Origin: Paramacrobiotus metropolitanus
Lineage: Eukaryota > Tardigrada > Eutardigrada > Parachela > Macrobiotidae
Assembly: GCF_019649055.1 (NCBI RefSeq)
Contig: NW_026570247.1
Span: 372,001-436,000 of the forward strand
Reading direction: 5' to 3'
DNA: 64,000 nt
The notes below the pieces were generated by a model, which saw only the letters and a list, made by a program, of their open reading frames with translations, did no database searches and was not told the DNA's origin. The translations under genes were made by a program, and so were the position numbers. Positions 1-11,460 of this stretch are shown here, piece by piece. The first letter of the stretch is position 1. Each line of letters begins with the position of its first letter.

Positions 1-1299
1 GTTTTGTGGTGTGGCGGCAATATCGCCGATAAAGTCGATGTTTCCGGGTCGTCTGTCGAGGATACGCGTGGCGCCCTTACGGCCCCTTATAATACTACGT
101 GCCGCACTGCTTTACTGTCATGCGGCGACAAGCTGCGCTGTTTTTCAACGACGGCTTAATACAACCTGAGTAGCAGTAAGAGGTAACAACTTGTTACATT
201 GTGCAAATCTTGCGTGCATACCATATACCGCTGTCACAACTAAAACGTAGGAGAAAAAATGCGGGATTTTTAACATTTCACCGTACACATTTTGACCGGT
301 ATGAAAAGCTATTTCCAGCGTAATCAGATCCGCACGAAAAATCTGCACAAAATCATGTCACCTGCTCCGGGTGTAAAAGTCACAGGATGGCAAGGATCAT
401 CAGAATTTAATAATCGATTTCACTATTCAGAAGTCTACATTACTGTACCATACAACATCTTGTCAATTTGCCAATGATACAGAGTAGTGCTTTATAACAC
501 CATCGCACCTTAATTGCACCTTAATCAGGATGTACGAGCACATAAAACAACAACCCAAACTCGTTATCTTGCCCACGGTTACAAGGATCTCGCATGATGC
601 ATTAGACCAAAAGCGCTTAGCTCTTGCCGATCGCTAAATAGTACTTGTATATCACTCTGCTTTGCTTGATTACACATATGGCCTAATGTGTCGCAGCCTT
701 TATTGTCCTGTGGTTGGTACAATTCAAGATCGTCAATACATGTACAGAGTAGTTCACAATTTTACGAAAGTAATCAAACAAAGTGCTACGTAATTGACAC
801 CAAGGCAACATTTTGGCGCCGCAAAAAGGGCAAGTCGACCTGCATATCACAAAGGGGCCCAAAAAAAGAATGAAGTAGCAAAAGCTGATTGGACAACTCC
901 GCCGACTCCAAATGTCGATGGCGAATGACAAATGCACAGTCTTTGATGGAATGAGAGGCCCCTCCTCCTCGATGTGAGGCACACGGCAGCATGGATGAAG
1001 GCACCGCGTCGTGTGCAAAACGCAAAAGGTGGAAAACGATGCGAAAAAAACGAAGATGCAGAAGATATGCTTCCATAATGAATCTCCATTACCCGATGGG
1101 CAAGCTCTAATTAAGAGCGCCGCGTTCAAGTAAAAAACTCATACTTTGGCAAGGAAAAACAGTGGGAAAATAGCGAAAAAAGGGTACAGAAAAGTTCTAG
1201 ATTTATTGGCCGTTCGGTAGCTGTGCAGGCCAAGACTGAGAAAGCTGTCTGTGCAAAAAAAAGCTGTCTGTCTGTGTATTAGCTGTCTGTGTAACTAGA
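1..1299. other. No recognisable gene
   Basis: I see no supported gene here. Short open frames exist on both strands, but none has splice-consistent neighbours, a recognisable motif or a coding-like composition. The longest (683-1129, minus) is rich in Cys and Phe in a way typical of chance translation. Confidence 0.5.
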
Positions 1300-1625
1300 C
1301 CATCGGCAGATTGGGTCACAACGTCTTTATGCTCTGAACAGCCAGCAGGCATAAAACCAAAGCCATTAGAATATATTAGGTCTATTCCAGTGGCTTCGAT
1401 AAAACGGACCAGTCCACAATTCAATTTGACCCCGTTTTACTATCTGGTTTCGTATACTGTACGATCGCGAGGAAGAGAAATCACGAGAAATTTCATACTT
1501 CCAAACGCCGATGCAAGCCAGCAACTCAGTAGAGAACTGAGAGAAGCAAACCGCCAGTTGCCTAATTTTCGTTCCAGCGCTAAATACATATAGTGATAAA
1601 TAGTCGAACATTTTGCCCCTGCATT
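1300..1625 (-). repeat. Duplicated 5-prime flank of the F-box family (copy 1)
   Basis: Read on the minus strand, this stretch matches the region upstream of copy 3 at about 13130-13372. It shares the words aactggcggttt, cgcgatcgta, cggggtcaaa and ctgctggctgttcag in the same order. In both places it lies upstream of a family member and in the same orientation relative to it. It is therefore a co-duplicated flank of copy 1 and not an independent gene. The short antisense reading frames in it are not supported. Confidence 0.7.
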
Positions 1626-3045
1626 ATGCGGAATATCTTAAACAGCCACGCCTTCTTGAAGGAGTTGTACGACAGCTGCCGCTTCCATCTACGCATCGGA
1701 GCGGACAGCTGCACTTTCATCGTGTTGAGCGCTCCGACGGAGGTCATGCCGGCGGAATGGATGACATCCACTTTGCTGCAGGTGCTTCATCAGCATTGCG
1801 CTGAACGGACGGAGTTGCCAGGCCAACTGACAAGTCGACCGTTCGCGGGGCAATGGAATTCTGACGGCACAAAATCGAGCCATGGCGAGAATGAAGGAAA
1901 CCGTAAGTAGAATAACAGTTCCGTGATGTACTAATTGCAAACATGTCAAGTTGATGTTTATGGGTAGTTGTTACTCCGGGCGAATCCACAAGCGCGGACT
2001 TCGGTCATCTGCCGCCTCCGCTATGGACCGCGGTCCTGCTTCAGCTGGACCTACACATTCAGGCGACCGCCCAAAGGTTAGCAAAGGCCGATTGTTACGC
2101 GCATAAATACCCAGACGATTTCTAAAGTTACGGTTTATAACAGGGTATGCGCGTTGTGGCAGCAGATTCTCAGCGACCCGCGCAACATGCAGCACATCAT
2201 CTTCCGCTGCCAATCGTGCAGTAACGGCGCCGCCCAATGCCGCAGCCAAAGTGACCATGTCGCGCTGCTGCTGTTGGCCCGTTCCATGCGCCCCAACACG
2301 AAAAGCCTCACGATCACTGAGCACCGGCACAACTGCCAAATATCTTCTGCCTGCTGGTACTTATTCGCTGCCTTGAAGCCCCGCCTACCGCTGCTCATCC
2401 TGCGCGATTCCCACTTGAATTCCGGCGGCACGACCGGCGAGATGCATTGCTATGCCTTCCGATTCAGCAAATTCTGTTACTACGCCCAGCGCATCATTCT
2501 CCGCAACTGGAAGCTGCGCGAGCTGTTCGGATGCGCCATGGAATCCATACTCTACCATCCTCCGCAGCACGGCCACCGCCTGCCGATGACGGAGGAGCAG
2601 CTGATGGCCCCACTAAACAATCCTGATTTCACACTGGCCATCGACCGAATGGAGATTACGCTGGCCAACGTGGTGTTCCGCTGCGGCGCGGAGGAAGATG
2701 TCATGACCAGTCGTTTCATGTGGACCGTCGACGCCCACTGCTTGCCGCTCAGCGATGACCTTTACGCCCACGTGGCGCAGGTGTACCAGCGCTGGGTGCG
2801 CAACTTGGTCTATCCCGGGGAATGGTACGTGATTCGGGATTACCTTAACCAGTAAGTCATCCATCATGCCAACGAGGCACGAAACAAGGACCCTTTTTCA
2901 ATCTCTTAACGAAATTGACAGTTTCAGCGCATTCCACAGTGACGGGACACCGCGGTGCTGGGATGGCGAAGATTTGCGGACGGTGGACGTGCGACATCTG
3001 AGTAAACTGGCGGTCCTAGGTATCAGCGAAGTCTTCCGCGTCTGA
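1626..3045 (+). pseudogene. F-box family copy 1, subfamily A, 5-prime truncated
   Basis: This is the 3-prime two thirds of a four-exon family gene. Exons: about 1626-1902 (end of exon 1), 1968-2076, 2144-2851 and 2922-3045. All remaining junctions are GT..AG with phases 1, 2, 2, and the frame stays open to the TGA at 3043-3045. Exon 1 keeps only the KH0-like end (CRFHLRIGADSCTFIVLS). The two upstream Tudor-like modules are missing and homology begins abruptly near 1626, directly after duplicated 5-prime flank, so a deletion has removed the promoter-proximal part and most of exon 1. The F-box is complete (LPPPLWTAVLL in exon 2, VCALWQQIL in exon 3). The C-terminus has the family ending DLRTVDVRHLSKLAVLG. 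A truncated transcript from a later start is possible but not shown. It is convergent with copy 2. Confidence 0.75.
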
Positions 3046-5067
3046 TACGAAGACACAGAAAATATGTCAACCGTGACAACGTCATCTCGGCGTAATTAAC
3101 GTTATTTCTTAGTTCGTACAACACATACGCGTTCTCAAACCAACTTTCACCGACTTACTCGTATCTGTTTGCGAACGTTCACTTTCCCTGTCCGCTTTTT
3201 TCGCGTTGTTGGTTTTCTTTACTGTTCTGCGCTTTGTACTCAAAGTAATTTATTAATAAACTGTTACGAGTGATTTATTTTAGTGAACGTATTGCGAAAG
3301 ACCTGGGGACGGTTAGCGGCAAAATATTAATTTGTCTGGAGTGACCGGCTTTGTTCAGTCATCGTAGCTGCAATATCTTGCCGCTAATTTAAACCGGGGC
3401 ATAGATATCCTGGGTACCAATGCATGCTTTTCCGGGTACAGTTTTTTGGCCTCCGTTGCCGTTCATAATTTGCAACATACTTGTAAATAGTTGTAATTAA
3501 CTGATCAGTGACTGTCGACTGATCAATGATTCATTCTTGCAGAGATATTCGATCAATAAAGTTCGTGCGGTAACGTCCGTGACCTTCGTTGCTGTATATA
3601 CAATTTGCGCATACGGTTACCGCGGACACAGCTGCAAATTAGTATTTTTTTCAATATTTATTTTTAAACGTTTTTGAATTTGTAAAAATTCTGTCAGTTT
3701 TATTTAATCCTACAATGGACCAATGATGCCTGACAAGGTCATCTGCAATACCAGCAGCCAATCAAAGTGCATATCCCTATCCCCTGAGTTTATTAAATGA
3801 TGCCAAATGCAGAATTGCAGGTGGATTGCACCACTTGCACATTAGCTTAGAATGCTCTTGAGTCGTAACTCGTTCCGCAAAAAATCGCACAGACAGCTTA
3901 GAAAGAGGATGGGGGTCAACAGAGAGACATGAAATGCCTGAATTACCCGTAAATCCCAAAACTTCCCTCTACAGTCTCTCTTTAAATGTTTAGAATCCGA
4001 AGTTGAAAGGAAAACACATCAACCAAGGAGGACAGTTTTAAGCTCCTCCACCTTTTGAACTTTCCTTGATTTGCTCCCACATGATTTCACAAAACAGGAA
4101 AAATCTTCACAAAACCGGTCTAATAAACGATTAATGCAGTATGAAACGCTACCAAGTATGACAAACAGCAAAGTTTCGTACAGCACCACAAAACAAACGT
4201 TTTTCGGTTACAACAATCTGTTTTATCCTTTGCAGCCAATTCTCTTTATCGTGTGATTTTCTTCCGCCTGCAGCGAACTTTTTCTGGCGATTATTTACGT
4301 TCATGATTGCGCTGCGACAATTTGTGTTGGAACGAAGGGATTCCAACTAATACGTATTTTTCTGTAAAGGTAACTTATTATTCTACGTTTTGCTCATAAA
4401 AGTTCTTGCACATGCTCTTCGAATTTGCATTAACTTGTGATTTATCCAGCGCTGATTTATTCCGCGAAATTCGCGCAAGGTCAATTAGTACCAGTAACTG
4501 AAATTAATAATTCGCAGCGGCGTTCGTCGTAGCCGTATCAGATAATGAGTATATACAGAACCAAAGATCACGACGTTAACGCGCGCGGCGCGCACCGTAG
4601 TAATCGAATATATCTGTGAGATCAAAGCACTGGCTATCCAAATTTATGCTGCTTATTATGAACGGCAACGAACGCCGGAAAACTGAGCATTTTTGGACAG
4701 CACGCACTGGTGCCCAGCACAATCTATGCCACGATGTGTGCCAGCGGCATGAATATTGCGGCTACGATGGATAAACAAAGGTCATTCCACACAAATTGCT
4801 ATTTTGCCGTTTCGCAGTGTTTTGCAGTTCTTTCATACTATTCTCTTTAAAATACTGTACATACAGCGTAACAGTTTGCTTAATGAATCTGCGTGCAACG
4901 GTGCAAGCAAAGAACAAGAAAGAAAACCAAAATTACTAAAAACATACATGGATCCGTAAGGCGCATAAATGAAAAAATTCATTCGTGGAGGTTGTCGAGT
5001 AAACCATAACTACATAGCTCCTTTCACTTTGAAAGGCTTTAACACGATTGGCGTATTTGTCGTTGTA
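3046..5067. other. Intergenic stretch between convergent copies 1 and 2
   Basis: This holds the 3-prime flanks of copy 1 (plus) and copy 2 (minus). Candidate AATAAA-like signals occur after copy 1 near 3252. I see no further gene, RNA gene or clear transposon. The sequence is AT-rich with no long open frame. Confidence 0.5.
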
Positions 5068-7253
5068 TCAGACGCGGAAGACCTCGCTGATGCCCAGCAC
5101 GGCCAGTTTGCTCAGCTGACGAGCATCCGCCGTGCGCAAATCCACGTCATCCCACCGCTGCGCTGTCCCGTCGCCTTGGAATCCGCTGAACCTGCCAATT
5201 GCATGCAGACATTGATTTCGTGTCCGTGGCATTTTTGTCAATCTTCTTATAAATCCTGTTTACTTTGCAACGCAGTTACTACCACGTGTTTGATGCTTGT
5301 CGTACTTCCTATTTCGTCGTTATGCGAGCTCGCGGCTGTCAACTTAGCTGTAGTATTAAAGCCATCCATATAAACAAAGCATTCCTACAAACCCGACAGC
5401 CTCGTTGTGTCACGTCTCGCTTCGACGACTTACTGGTTGAGGTACTCCCGAATCCCGTGCCATTCCCCGGGATATACCAAGTTGCGCACCCAGCGTTGAT
5501 GCACCTGCTCTACCTTAGCGTAAAGGTCATCGCAGACCGGCGGACAGTGGGCGTCGACAGCACACATGAAACGGCTAGCCATCGCGTCTCTGCCCGTGTC
5601 GCAGCGGAAGACCACGTTGGCCAGAGTAATCTCCATCCGGTCGACGGCCAGGGTGTAGGCAACCTCCTTCTGTGGAACCATCATCTGCTCTTCTTTAAGC
5701 GGCAGGCGATGACTGAACGGCGGAATGCGCCAGAATATGCCGCATATGGCGCGTCCGAACAGATCGCGCAGCCTCCAGTTGCGGACGATGATACGCTTAG
5801 CGTATTCGCAAAATCTTTGCAGCTCCAAGGCATAGCAGTGCTCCTGGCCGCCAGGGCCGCCGATAATGAAGCTGAAATCGCGCAGAATGAGCAGCGGTAA
5901 ACGGATCCTCAAGGCGAACAACAAGTCCCAGCAGGCGGAAGGTATACGGCAGCGAAGATCGCTCTCACTGATCGTCAGGCTTTTCGTGGTGGGAAGGATG
6001 GAGCGGGCTAGCAGTAGCAGCGCGATGTGGTCTCTTTGGGTGCGGCATTCTACTGCGCCGTTGCTGCAGGATTGGCAGCGGAAGATGATGTGCTGTGTGT
6101 TGCGCGGGTCGCTGAGAATGTGCTGCCACAGCGAGCACACCCTGTCAACGGTATTAATAGTAACTTGTCATGTTCATTGCGTACGCGCAACCGTTGCTCA
6201 CTACTGACCTTTTGGCGGTCGCCTGCATTTGAAGGTCCATCTGCAGGAGGATCGCGGTCCACAACGGAGGCGGCAGATGGCCGAAGTCGGCGCCTGGCAG
6301 ATCGGCCGACGTAACGATTACGATTCCCCGTAAAAAAGAACAAAGAAAAATGAATAACAGTTATTCTACTTACAATCATTCCTTGCATCCTCGCAACGGC
6401 TCTGTTTCGTGCCGTCAGAATTCCAGCGCTCGATGAACGTTGAATTTGTCGGTCGCTTGATGGATCCCGGCTGGTCGGCGCAGTGTTGCTGCAGCATCTG
6501 TAGCAGCGTGGCGCTCGTCCATTCCGCCGGAAAGAACTCAGTCGGGGCGCTTAACACGATGAAGGTGCAGCTGTCCGTCCCGATGCGCAAATAGAAGCGA
6601 CAGCAGTCGTACAGCACTCTCATCGCGGCATGGCTGCTTAAGGCATCTCGGAGCCGCTGGACGAGACGGCAGCGATCACCAGCATCTTGGAGAACGGACA
6701 ACGCTCCAGGAAATGGAATAACGTGTTTGGCATAATGAAAGCCGGTGCTGACGTTGGCGGGAGGTGTTTGGAGCGACGGTAGTTTTGCGATGACTTGCAA
6801 ACGGTCCACCACATCGAAGCTGAAGGTAATAACATCCAGCGAGTCGGCAACCGGCACGGGAGGCGTGCTGACGAACAACGTACACCGGTGATGGCCCCAG
6901 ACGCGGCCCCGTACAGTCGCCGCTCGGAAACGGAACGGTCCGCCGTCCTCATCCCGCAGCGCCACCTGCGCCGGCGGCACATAATGCCAGCTCTCGTCCG
7001 AGCGCATATCGCCGGCAGACACGGCCAGCCACACGCGGCTGGCCTCCATCCAGCAGGCATCCATCCGTTTCGAGTCAAAATCAACGAGAACAGAACGGCC
7101 GTCGTCTGAGATGTCCTGAATGTATCCCAGCCAATATGCATCATCGTTGCTGCCAGATCGCACCACCACCGTGTTCTGGTAGCCAAAGGAAAGCCCATCC
7201 GCTGCTGTCAACATCCGCCGGAACGGCGGTAACGCGGCTGAGGATGGCATCAT
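5068..7253 (-). CDS. FMRP-N-terminus-like / F-box protein, copy 2 (open)
   Basis: Four exons on the minus strand: 7253-6374, 6293-6209, 6141-5434 and 5191-5068. They give about 598 residues with no stop or frameshift, and intron phases are 1, 2, 2. Exon 1 starts at the Met of MMPSSAALPPFRRML, as in other copies. It contains NTVVVRSGSNDDAYWLGYIQ and VLVDFDS (first Tudor/Agenet-like module), then QVALRDEDGGPFRFRAA (second), then HVIPFPGAL with CRFYLRIGTDSCTFIVLS (KH0-like). Exons 2-3 encode an F-box: LPPPLWTAILLQMDL, then VCSLWQHIL. F-boxes normally bind Skp1 in SCF ubiquitin ligases; the substrate is unknown. The C-terminal 280 residues are family-specific, ending ISEVFRV. The usual exon-2 acceptor is lost (aat replaces the expected ag), so I placed the acceptor at CTGCCAG, which keeps frame but shortens the linker. 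The domain assignment to FMRP-like modules is inference from motif order. Confidence 0.7.
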
Positions 7254-8210
7254 TCTGTTGACGTGACGTTCTTGGCACGCCTTATACTGTTCGTTTGGGT
7301 GCGTCAGAAAATAGTGTAAGTGCTGCGGCGGCGAGATGCTCGGCTGTGTAATAATGTGACTGTAATTAGAAACGGGTAAATTAATAGTGGCGCTGTATCA
7401 GAAATTAGACGTCTTATCAGGCCGCGGCTTCTCTCCATTCTTCGCCGAGTTGCTGACAACAGAATATGAAGAAAAGAAATAAGTAATGAAGTAATGAACC
7501 TTACTCGATTTTCAGCCTTACATCGTACACGATGTAGGCCGAAAATATAACGGCTGTCACAGGCACTACTGCAAAGTAAATGCTCCCAAATTTGATAGCA
7601 CAAATATCTTTGAATTAATACCCTTGAATTTGCTCAGTTTCGTTTACGTTCGGCCGAAAAGGATTTACCAATAATGCTGTACGGAATTCAGGTTGGCAGA
7701 TGTCAAATGCGAAGGCGATACGATACAGTCGGGATACACTGTACAGTCTGTACTCTACACAAACGGCAAACCTGCTGTCCTGAAACCGAAAACTTTCTTA
7801 AGAGATGCTAATTATGATGATTAAAAACATACGATATTCGTATTTTCACGAAATTCATCTCTGATCTCATTACTGTGCAGCGGGAAAATGAGGCTAAGAA
7901 AGATGATTTATCTGGGTCGTCTGCCAAACCTCCCTTCTTCCTATTAAAAGACGCAGGAGAAGCCAGAACAGGCCAAAGTCGGTCAGACCATGGTCTGACG
8001 GACACAAAAGACCAGTGTTCTGAGTAGCCGAAACAATGACGTCAATGGAATTGTCCCCGGTTCTATTTTATTGCTTCGTTGTATGCTTCGAGTATCTTTA
8101 TTGCCCTGTTGCGCGGTGTTTTCGCTAATGCTGTTGCGAGAACGCAGGAGCTGGCGAAGATCGGCGCTCGTTGATTATTGAAGAGTGGAATCTCGTGCGT
8201 CGGCGGCGAA
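7254..8210 (-). promoter_or_regulatory. 5-prime flank of copy 2, partly shared with copy 3
   Basis: Upstream of copy 2 there are blocks matching the flank of copy 3. The segment around 7390-7455 (aaattagac, cttcgccgagttgc) matches 13140-13195. The segment 7976-8045 (gtcggtcagacca) matches 13549-13622. A perfect TGACGTCA palindrome (CRE-like) lies at 8037-8044 inside the second block, but the matching place in copy 3 does not keep it. No core promoter can be placed with certainty. Confidence 0.5.
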
Positions 8211-8223
8211 CTTAGTCAATTCG

Positions 8224-8548
8224 AGATCCTTGGGATACGATGAATCCCAAGGATCTGGAATTCATTAAGATCCTCGGCTTCGATGATGGCGTCGAAGTTA
8301 GTCCAAGTGGGATAACCAGGCCTCTTTCCAGTCCAGTAGCGTTGCTGGTGCCAGACTGCAAGTGGTAGCTAATTCAACTAAAGGCCTCAGCAAGCCCTTT
8401 AGCTGAACTGGCTATCATCTGGTCATTCGGTGCGGATATGGCATTGGCTTCCCACAACACCCTGCATGCGTGATGGGGGATTACTGTTGTGCGCGTAGAG
8501 GCGGCCCAGTACCGATAGGATCGCCTCTACGCGCATAACAGTATTCCC
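8224..8548. repeat. Cluster of consecutive hairpins
   Basis: Several inverted repeats follow each other. 8224-8256 is agatccttgggat with its exact complement across a 7-base loop. 8278-8297 is cttcga/tcgaag. 8366-8384 pairs with 8396-8414 with 3 mismatches in 19. 8482-8503 pairs with 8522-8543 with 1 mismatch in 22, and the stem extends to 8477-8548. No coding frame runs through it. It could be a structured RNA or a fold-back or composite transposon remnant; I do not recognise a known RNA family. Confidence 0.6.
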
Positions 8549-8561
8549 GGGCCTAAAAACT

Positions 8562-8616
8562 TGTGCTCACATAGCACAAAATGTGCTCACATAAAGGTGC
8601 ATGTGCTCACCTAGAT
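8562..8616 (+). repeat. Three copies of TGTGCTCAC(A/C)TA
   Basis: The 12-base word tgtgctcacata, or its variant with c, occurs three times within about 55 bases, separated by 11-13 bases. It directly follows the hairpin cluster. Its meaning is unknown. Confidence 0.7.
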
Positions 8617-9654
8617 CCCAATTAGTGCTTAAAAATTGTCAATACTCCCCCCTTCTGTGTAATTAACCGGCTTCTAACTGTTTTTAATTGTTTTAAGAGA
8701 GCAGAAACTTTCACGAACAAACAAGTAAAAGCTATAAGCCAATGCGTGTCACGTTAACTTTCACTGGGAGATGTGGCAGACGGCATGTTTTATACTTACT
8801 AACCACACTTCTGATGTTGCATAACTTACATGCCCACAAGTCAATAGTGCTCTTGTTGCACGTAGTAGAATCACGCGCGCTGTTTATAAAATTTGTATAA
8901 ATGTCTTTCGTGCGCAGTTAGTAGAGTGCATAGGGTCGTATAATACTGAAAATCAATCTTTAATCAGCGAACTCAAAGAAACAGCTACGTTCTCTTATTT
9001 GACCTCCAGTTGGCAGAATCAGGTGAAAAATTATGATTGTGTGAATTTGTGTCATTTGATGTACAAGCATTGTGTGCTTCAACTTTCACGGGATGATCTG
9101 GTGGTTATTTGAGAGAACGACCATTTCGGGTAGACATGCGGTATTTTAGTGGCAGTACCAGCAACAGTTGTCCATTTACCGATAGAGTTAAATAGGGAAT
9201 GCCATCTGCGTAATGGAAACAATAGTCACATTTATGAATACTTTTTTCGAAATTGCTGATATACCTTTTTCTCATTTCCGCTTTTGGATTTACCCTGTGA
9301 AACAGCATTATTACTAAGTTCAACAAATGCTGCAATGCGCTATTGTGCATTTGAGTTATGTAGCGGCAGAAGTGTGGTTACTTAAAAACTTTCCCAGTGT
9401 CTACTGGCAAATCTCCCAGTAATTGAAAACGTTTAAACTTGGTGGGTATTTGGCGCATATATCTCTCTACAGGTCGATACTTTTACAGCAACTACTCGTA
9501 GAACTTGTGATTTTGGTCGACCATTAGAATATCTTAGCGATTCAGCTCGTGGTTATCTTAGTTTACTTCATCTTTATCAAATACCAGTTTCCCCGGTCCA
9601 ATACTGACACGTCTCTCAGATCTTCCCGAACCAACTTTTCGCAAAGCACAACGG
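8617..9654. other. No recognisable gene
   Basis: This is AT-rich sequence without a supported gene. A minus-strand frame at 9105-9350 has no recognisable motif. It may contain worn-out upstream parts of the retroelement that is recognisable from 9655 onward. Confidence 0.45.
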
Positions 9655-10435
9655 ACATGAGACCTCCCGCTGTGTAATGTGTCTTTATCAGTTCTGCTGG
9701 ACATTTTTCGCGACGATAAGGTCAACCGTGCTCGCTTATTGGCTCAATCAACACCGGAAGCAGGCCTTTGGTTAAATGCCTTGCCCTTTGCACACATCGG
9801 TAACCTCCTTGACGATGACACAGTAAAGATTTCAGTGGGTCTGAGACTGGGCGTAAAGATCTGCGAGCCGCATTCATGTGCGAAGTGTCACAAGTCCGTG
9901 GATGAGTATGGACACCACGGCTTATCCTGCTCCTTTTCCGCTGGAAGACACGCACGCCACGGCGGTTTGAACAGTATTGTGTGTAGATCGTTAGTGTCAG
10001 CCGGCATCCCGGCTAAGCTGGAACCCCGGGGTACATCCCACACGTCCGATCGCCGTCCGGATGGGTGCACAACCTTTGCCTGGAAGCGTGGTATGTGCTT
10101 GGCGTGGGACGCGACGTGCGTGGATACCGTTGCGATGTCTTACCTGCAATCTACGTCAGTACCGCAGGAGCTGCTGCTGCGGAGGCCGAAGATAAAAAAT
10201 TACGACTGTACTCGTATTTGTAGGGTAGATATGTCTTCTCTCCACTAGGTTTCGAAACTCTTGGGCCATGGGGGAAGCTAGCCATACTCTTAGTAAAAGA
10301 ACTCGGCAAACGACTTCAACTACACACGGGTGAACCTCGCTCCCATGAATTTCTCCGTCAACGTTGTCACTAGAAATTCAGCGGGGCAACGCCGCTTCAG
10401 TACTCGGAACAGTGGATGGAGCGGCAGCTTTAAAT
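9655..10435 (+). mobile_element. Decayed retrotransposon polyprotein C-terminus
   Basis: The frame 9679-10248 encodes the conserved segment found downstream of reverse transcriptase in several animal non-LTR-like retroelement proteins. It shows ARLLAQSTPEAGLWLNALP, GLRLGVKICEPHSC, a Cys/His cluster (CAKC, HHGLSC), ARHGGLNSIV, LEPRG, RRPDGCT and WDATCVDT. Homology continues after a frameshift near 10195 (RLYSYL, then FETLGPWGKLA and TGEPRSHEFLRQR), but with TAG stops at about 10230 and 10372 and an end at about 10435. No reverse transcriptase catalytic domain (YxDD) or endonuclease is present upstream. It is a dead, 5-prime truncated copy lying between family copies 2 and 3. The family call rests on memory of these motifs and not on a search. 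Confidence 0.75.
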
Positions 10436-11216
10436 GAAATTTTGTTGTTGTGATTACTGTTTCTTTTCAATCTGTAATGTATGCGCGTTTATGAAATAAA
10501 AATAATACCGGCGATACTGACACCGTTGCTGAATGTCAGCCGTAAGGTCATCAATGCAGCCCCTGCCATGCTAAGAGCTCGGGGCAAAACGAATCACAAT
10601 ACAAAACGCTTCGCTAGTTTTATATACGAGTGTTTAACAAATTTGACAAACCCGAAATAGTTCTGAATAAATAACTTAATTTAATTGATTTTCTTGTGCT
10701 TTCTGGTCAAAAAGCAACGTCGGCTTCGCGCTTCGCGCGAGGCCTCAATTCGGACTCAAGAAATAAGCGAAAAAAGACAAAACATTCGCTGTCGTATTTA
10801 CAAAACTGCTGCACAAAAAAACTAACAACTTCAGTTATCTCAGAACTCATGTTTTTTGTATTAAATGCCAATTTTACTGGATAGGCACTCCCATAAAATT
10901 TTCTGTAAATTTGCCAACGCGTGCAATCTCCTGAGTCATGACAATGTCAGCCAGTACGAAAATCAAAGCAAATAATCAATACCCCCCTCTTTGCGAAATG
11001 AAGTGTGATCACATAGATTTTGAAGATTTTAGGCTCTGTTAGGCAGGAAGCGTGGCAACGGCCAAGTCCTTTATATGTTAACTATGTCAGTGCAATGCAT
11101 ACAGACTAGAGGAGACTGTTTTCAGTTCAGCTTCGTTAGCAGTTATGATTTACAGCATAACACGTTACTGAATTACACAGTCCTGAGCCTAACATCTCGC
11201 CACCGCGGCACTTGAG
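10436..11216. other. No recognisable gene
   Basis: Intergenic, AT-rich. A short frame at 10696-10884 has no motif. I see no repeat structure beyond simple A/T runs. Confidence 0.45.
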
Positions 11217-11331
11217 CATTGAAATTCCTTGGCGATCCTTCGTCTTACGAACACGAAAAGATCGCCGACTACAACGCCAACAGAATCATGGCTTGTCCGG
11301 CAGCGTTGCGGCCCTTTCGGCGAATGTTAGA
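11217..11331 (+). pseudogene. 5-prime fragment of an F-box family gene (fragment 3f)
   Basis: It contains the promoter-proximal word gaaattccttgg (11221-11232), also seen before copies 9 and 10. The start context cagaatcATGGCTTG follows at 11287, encoding MACPAALRPFRRML, the family N-terminus. Homology stops after 15 codons. The fragment faces the truncated 3-prime end of copy 3 about 130 bases away. Confidence 0.7.
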
Positions 11332-11460
11332 CGAAACACAACAAGATTTAAAATAAAACGACTGGCCATGGTCCAGCAAGCCCGTTGGTGCTGAACAGTC
11401 AAGGCCAACGGCCTAACGGATTTCACCTTGACGCTGAGTTCCGCGGAGAATGAAATAATG

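Noticed and set aside
683-1129. 148-codon minus-strand open frame
   Set aside because: Cys/Phe-rich composition, no motif, no splice partners and overlapping open frames in all phases suggest chance.
1203-1611. Several overlapping open frames on both strands
   Set aside because: The region is the duplicated 5-prime flank of the F-box family, and the frames are not conserved in the matching region at 13.1-13.4 kb.
8224-8256. Hammerhead ribozyme
   Set aside because: The CTGATGA and GAAA core elements are absent; only a simple stem-loop is present.
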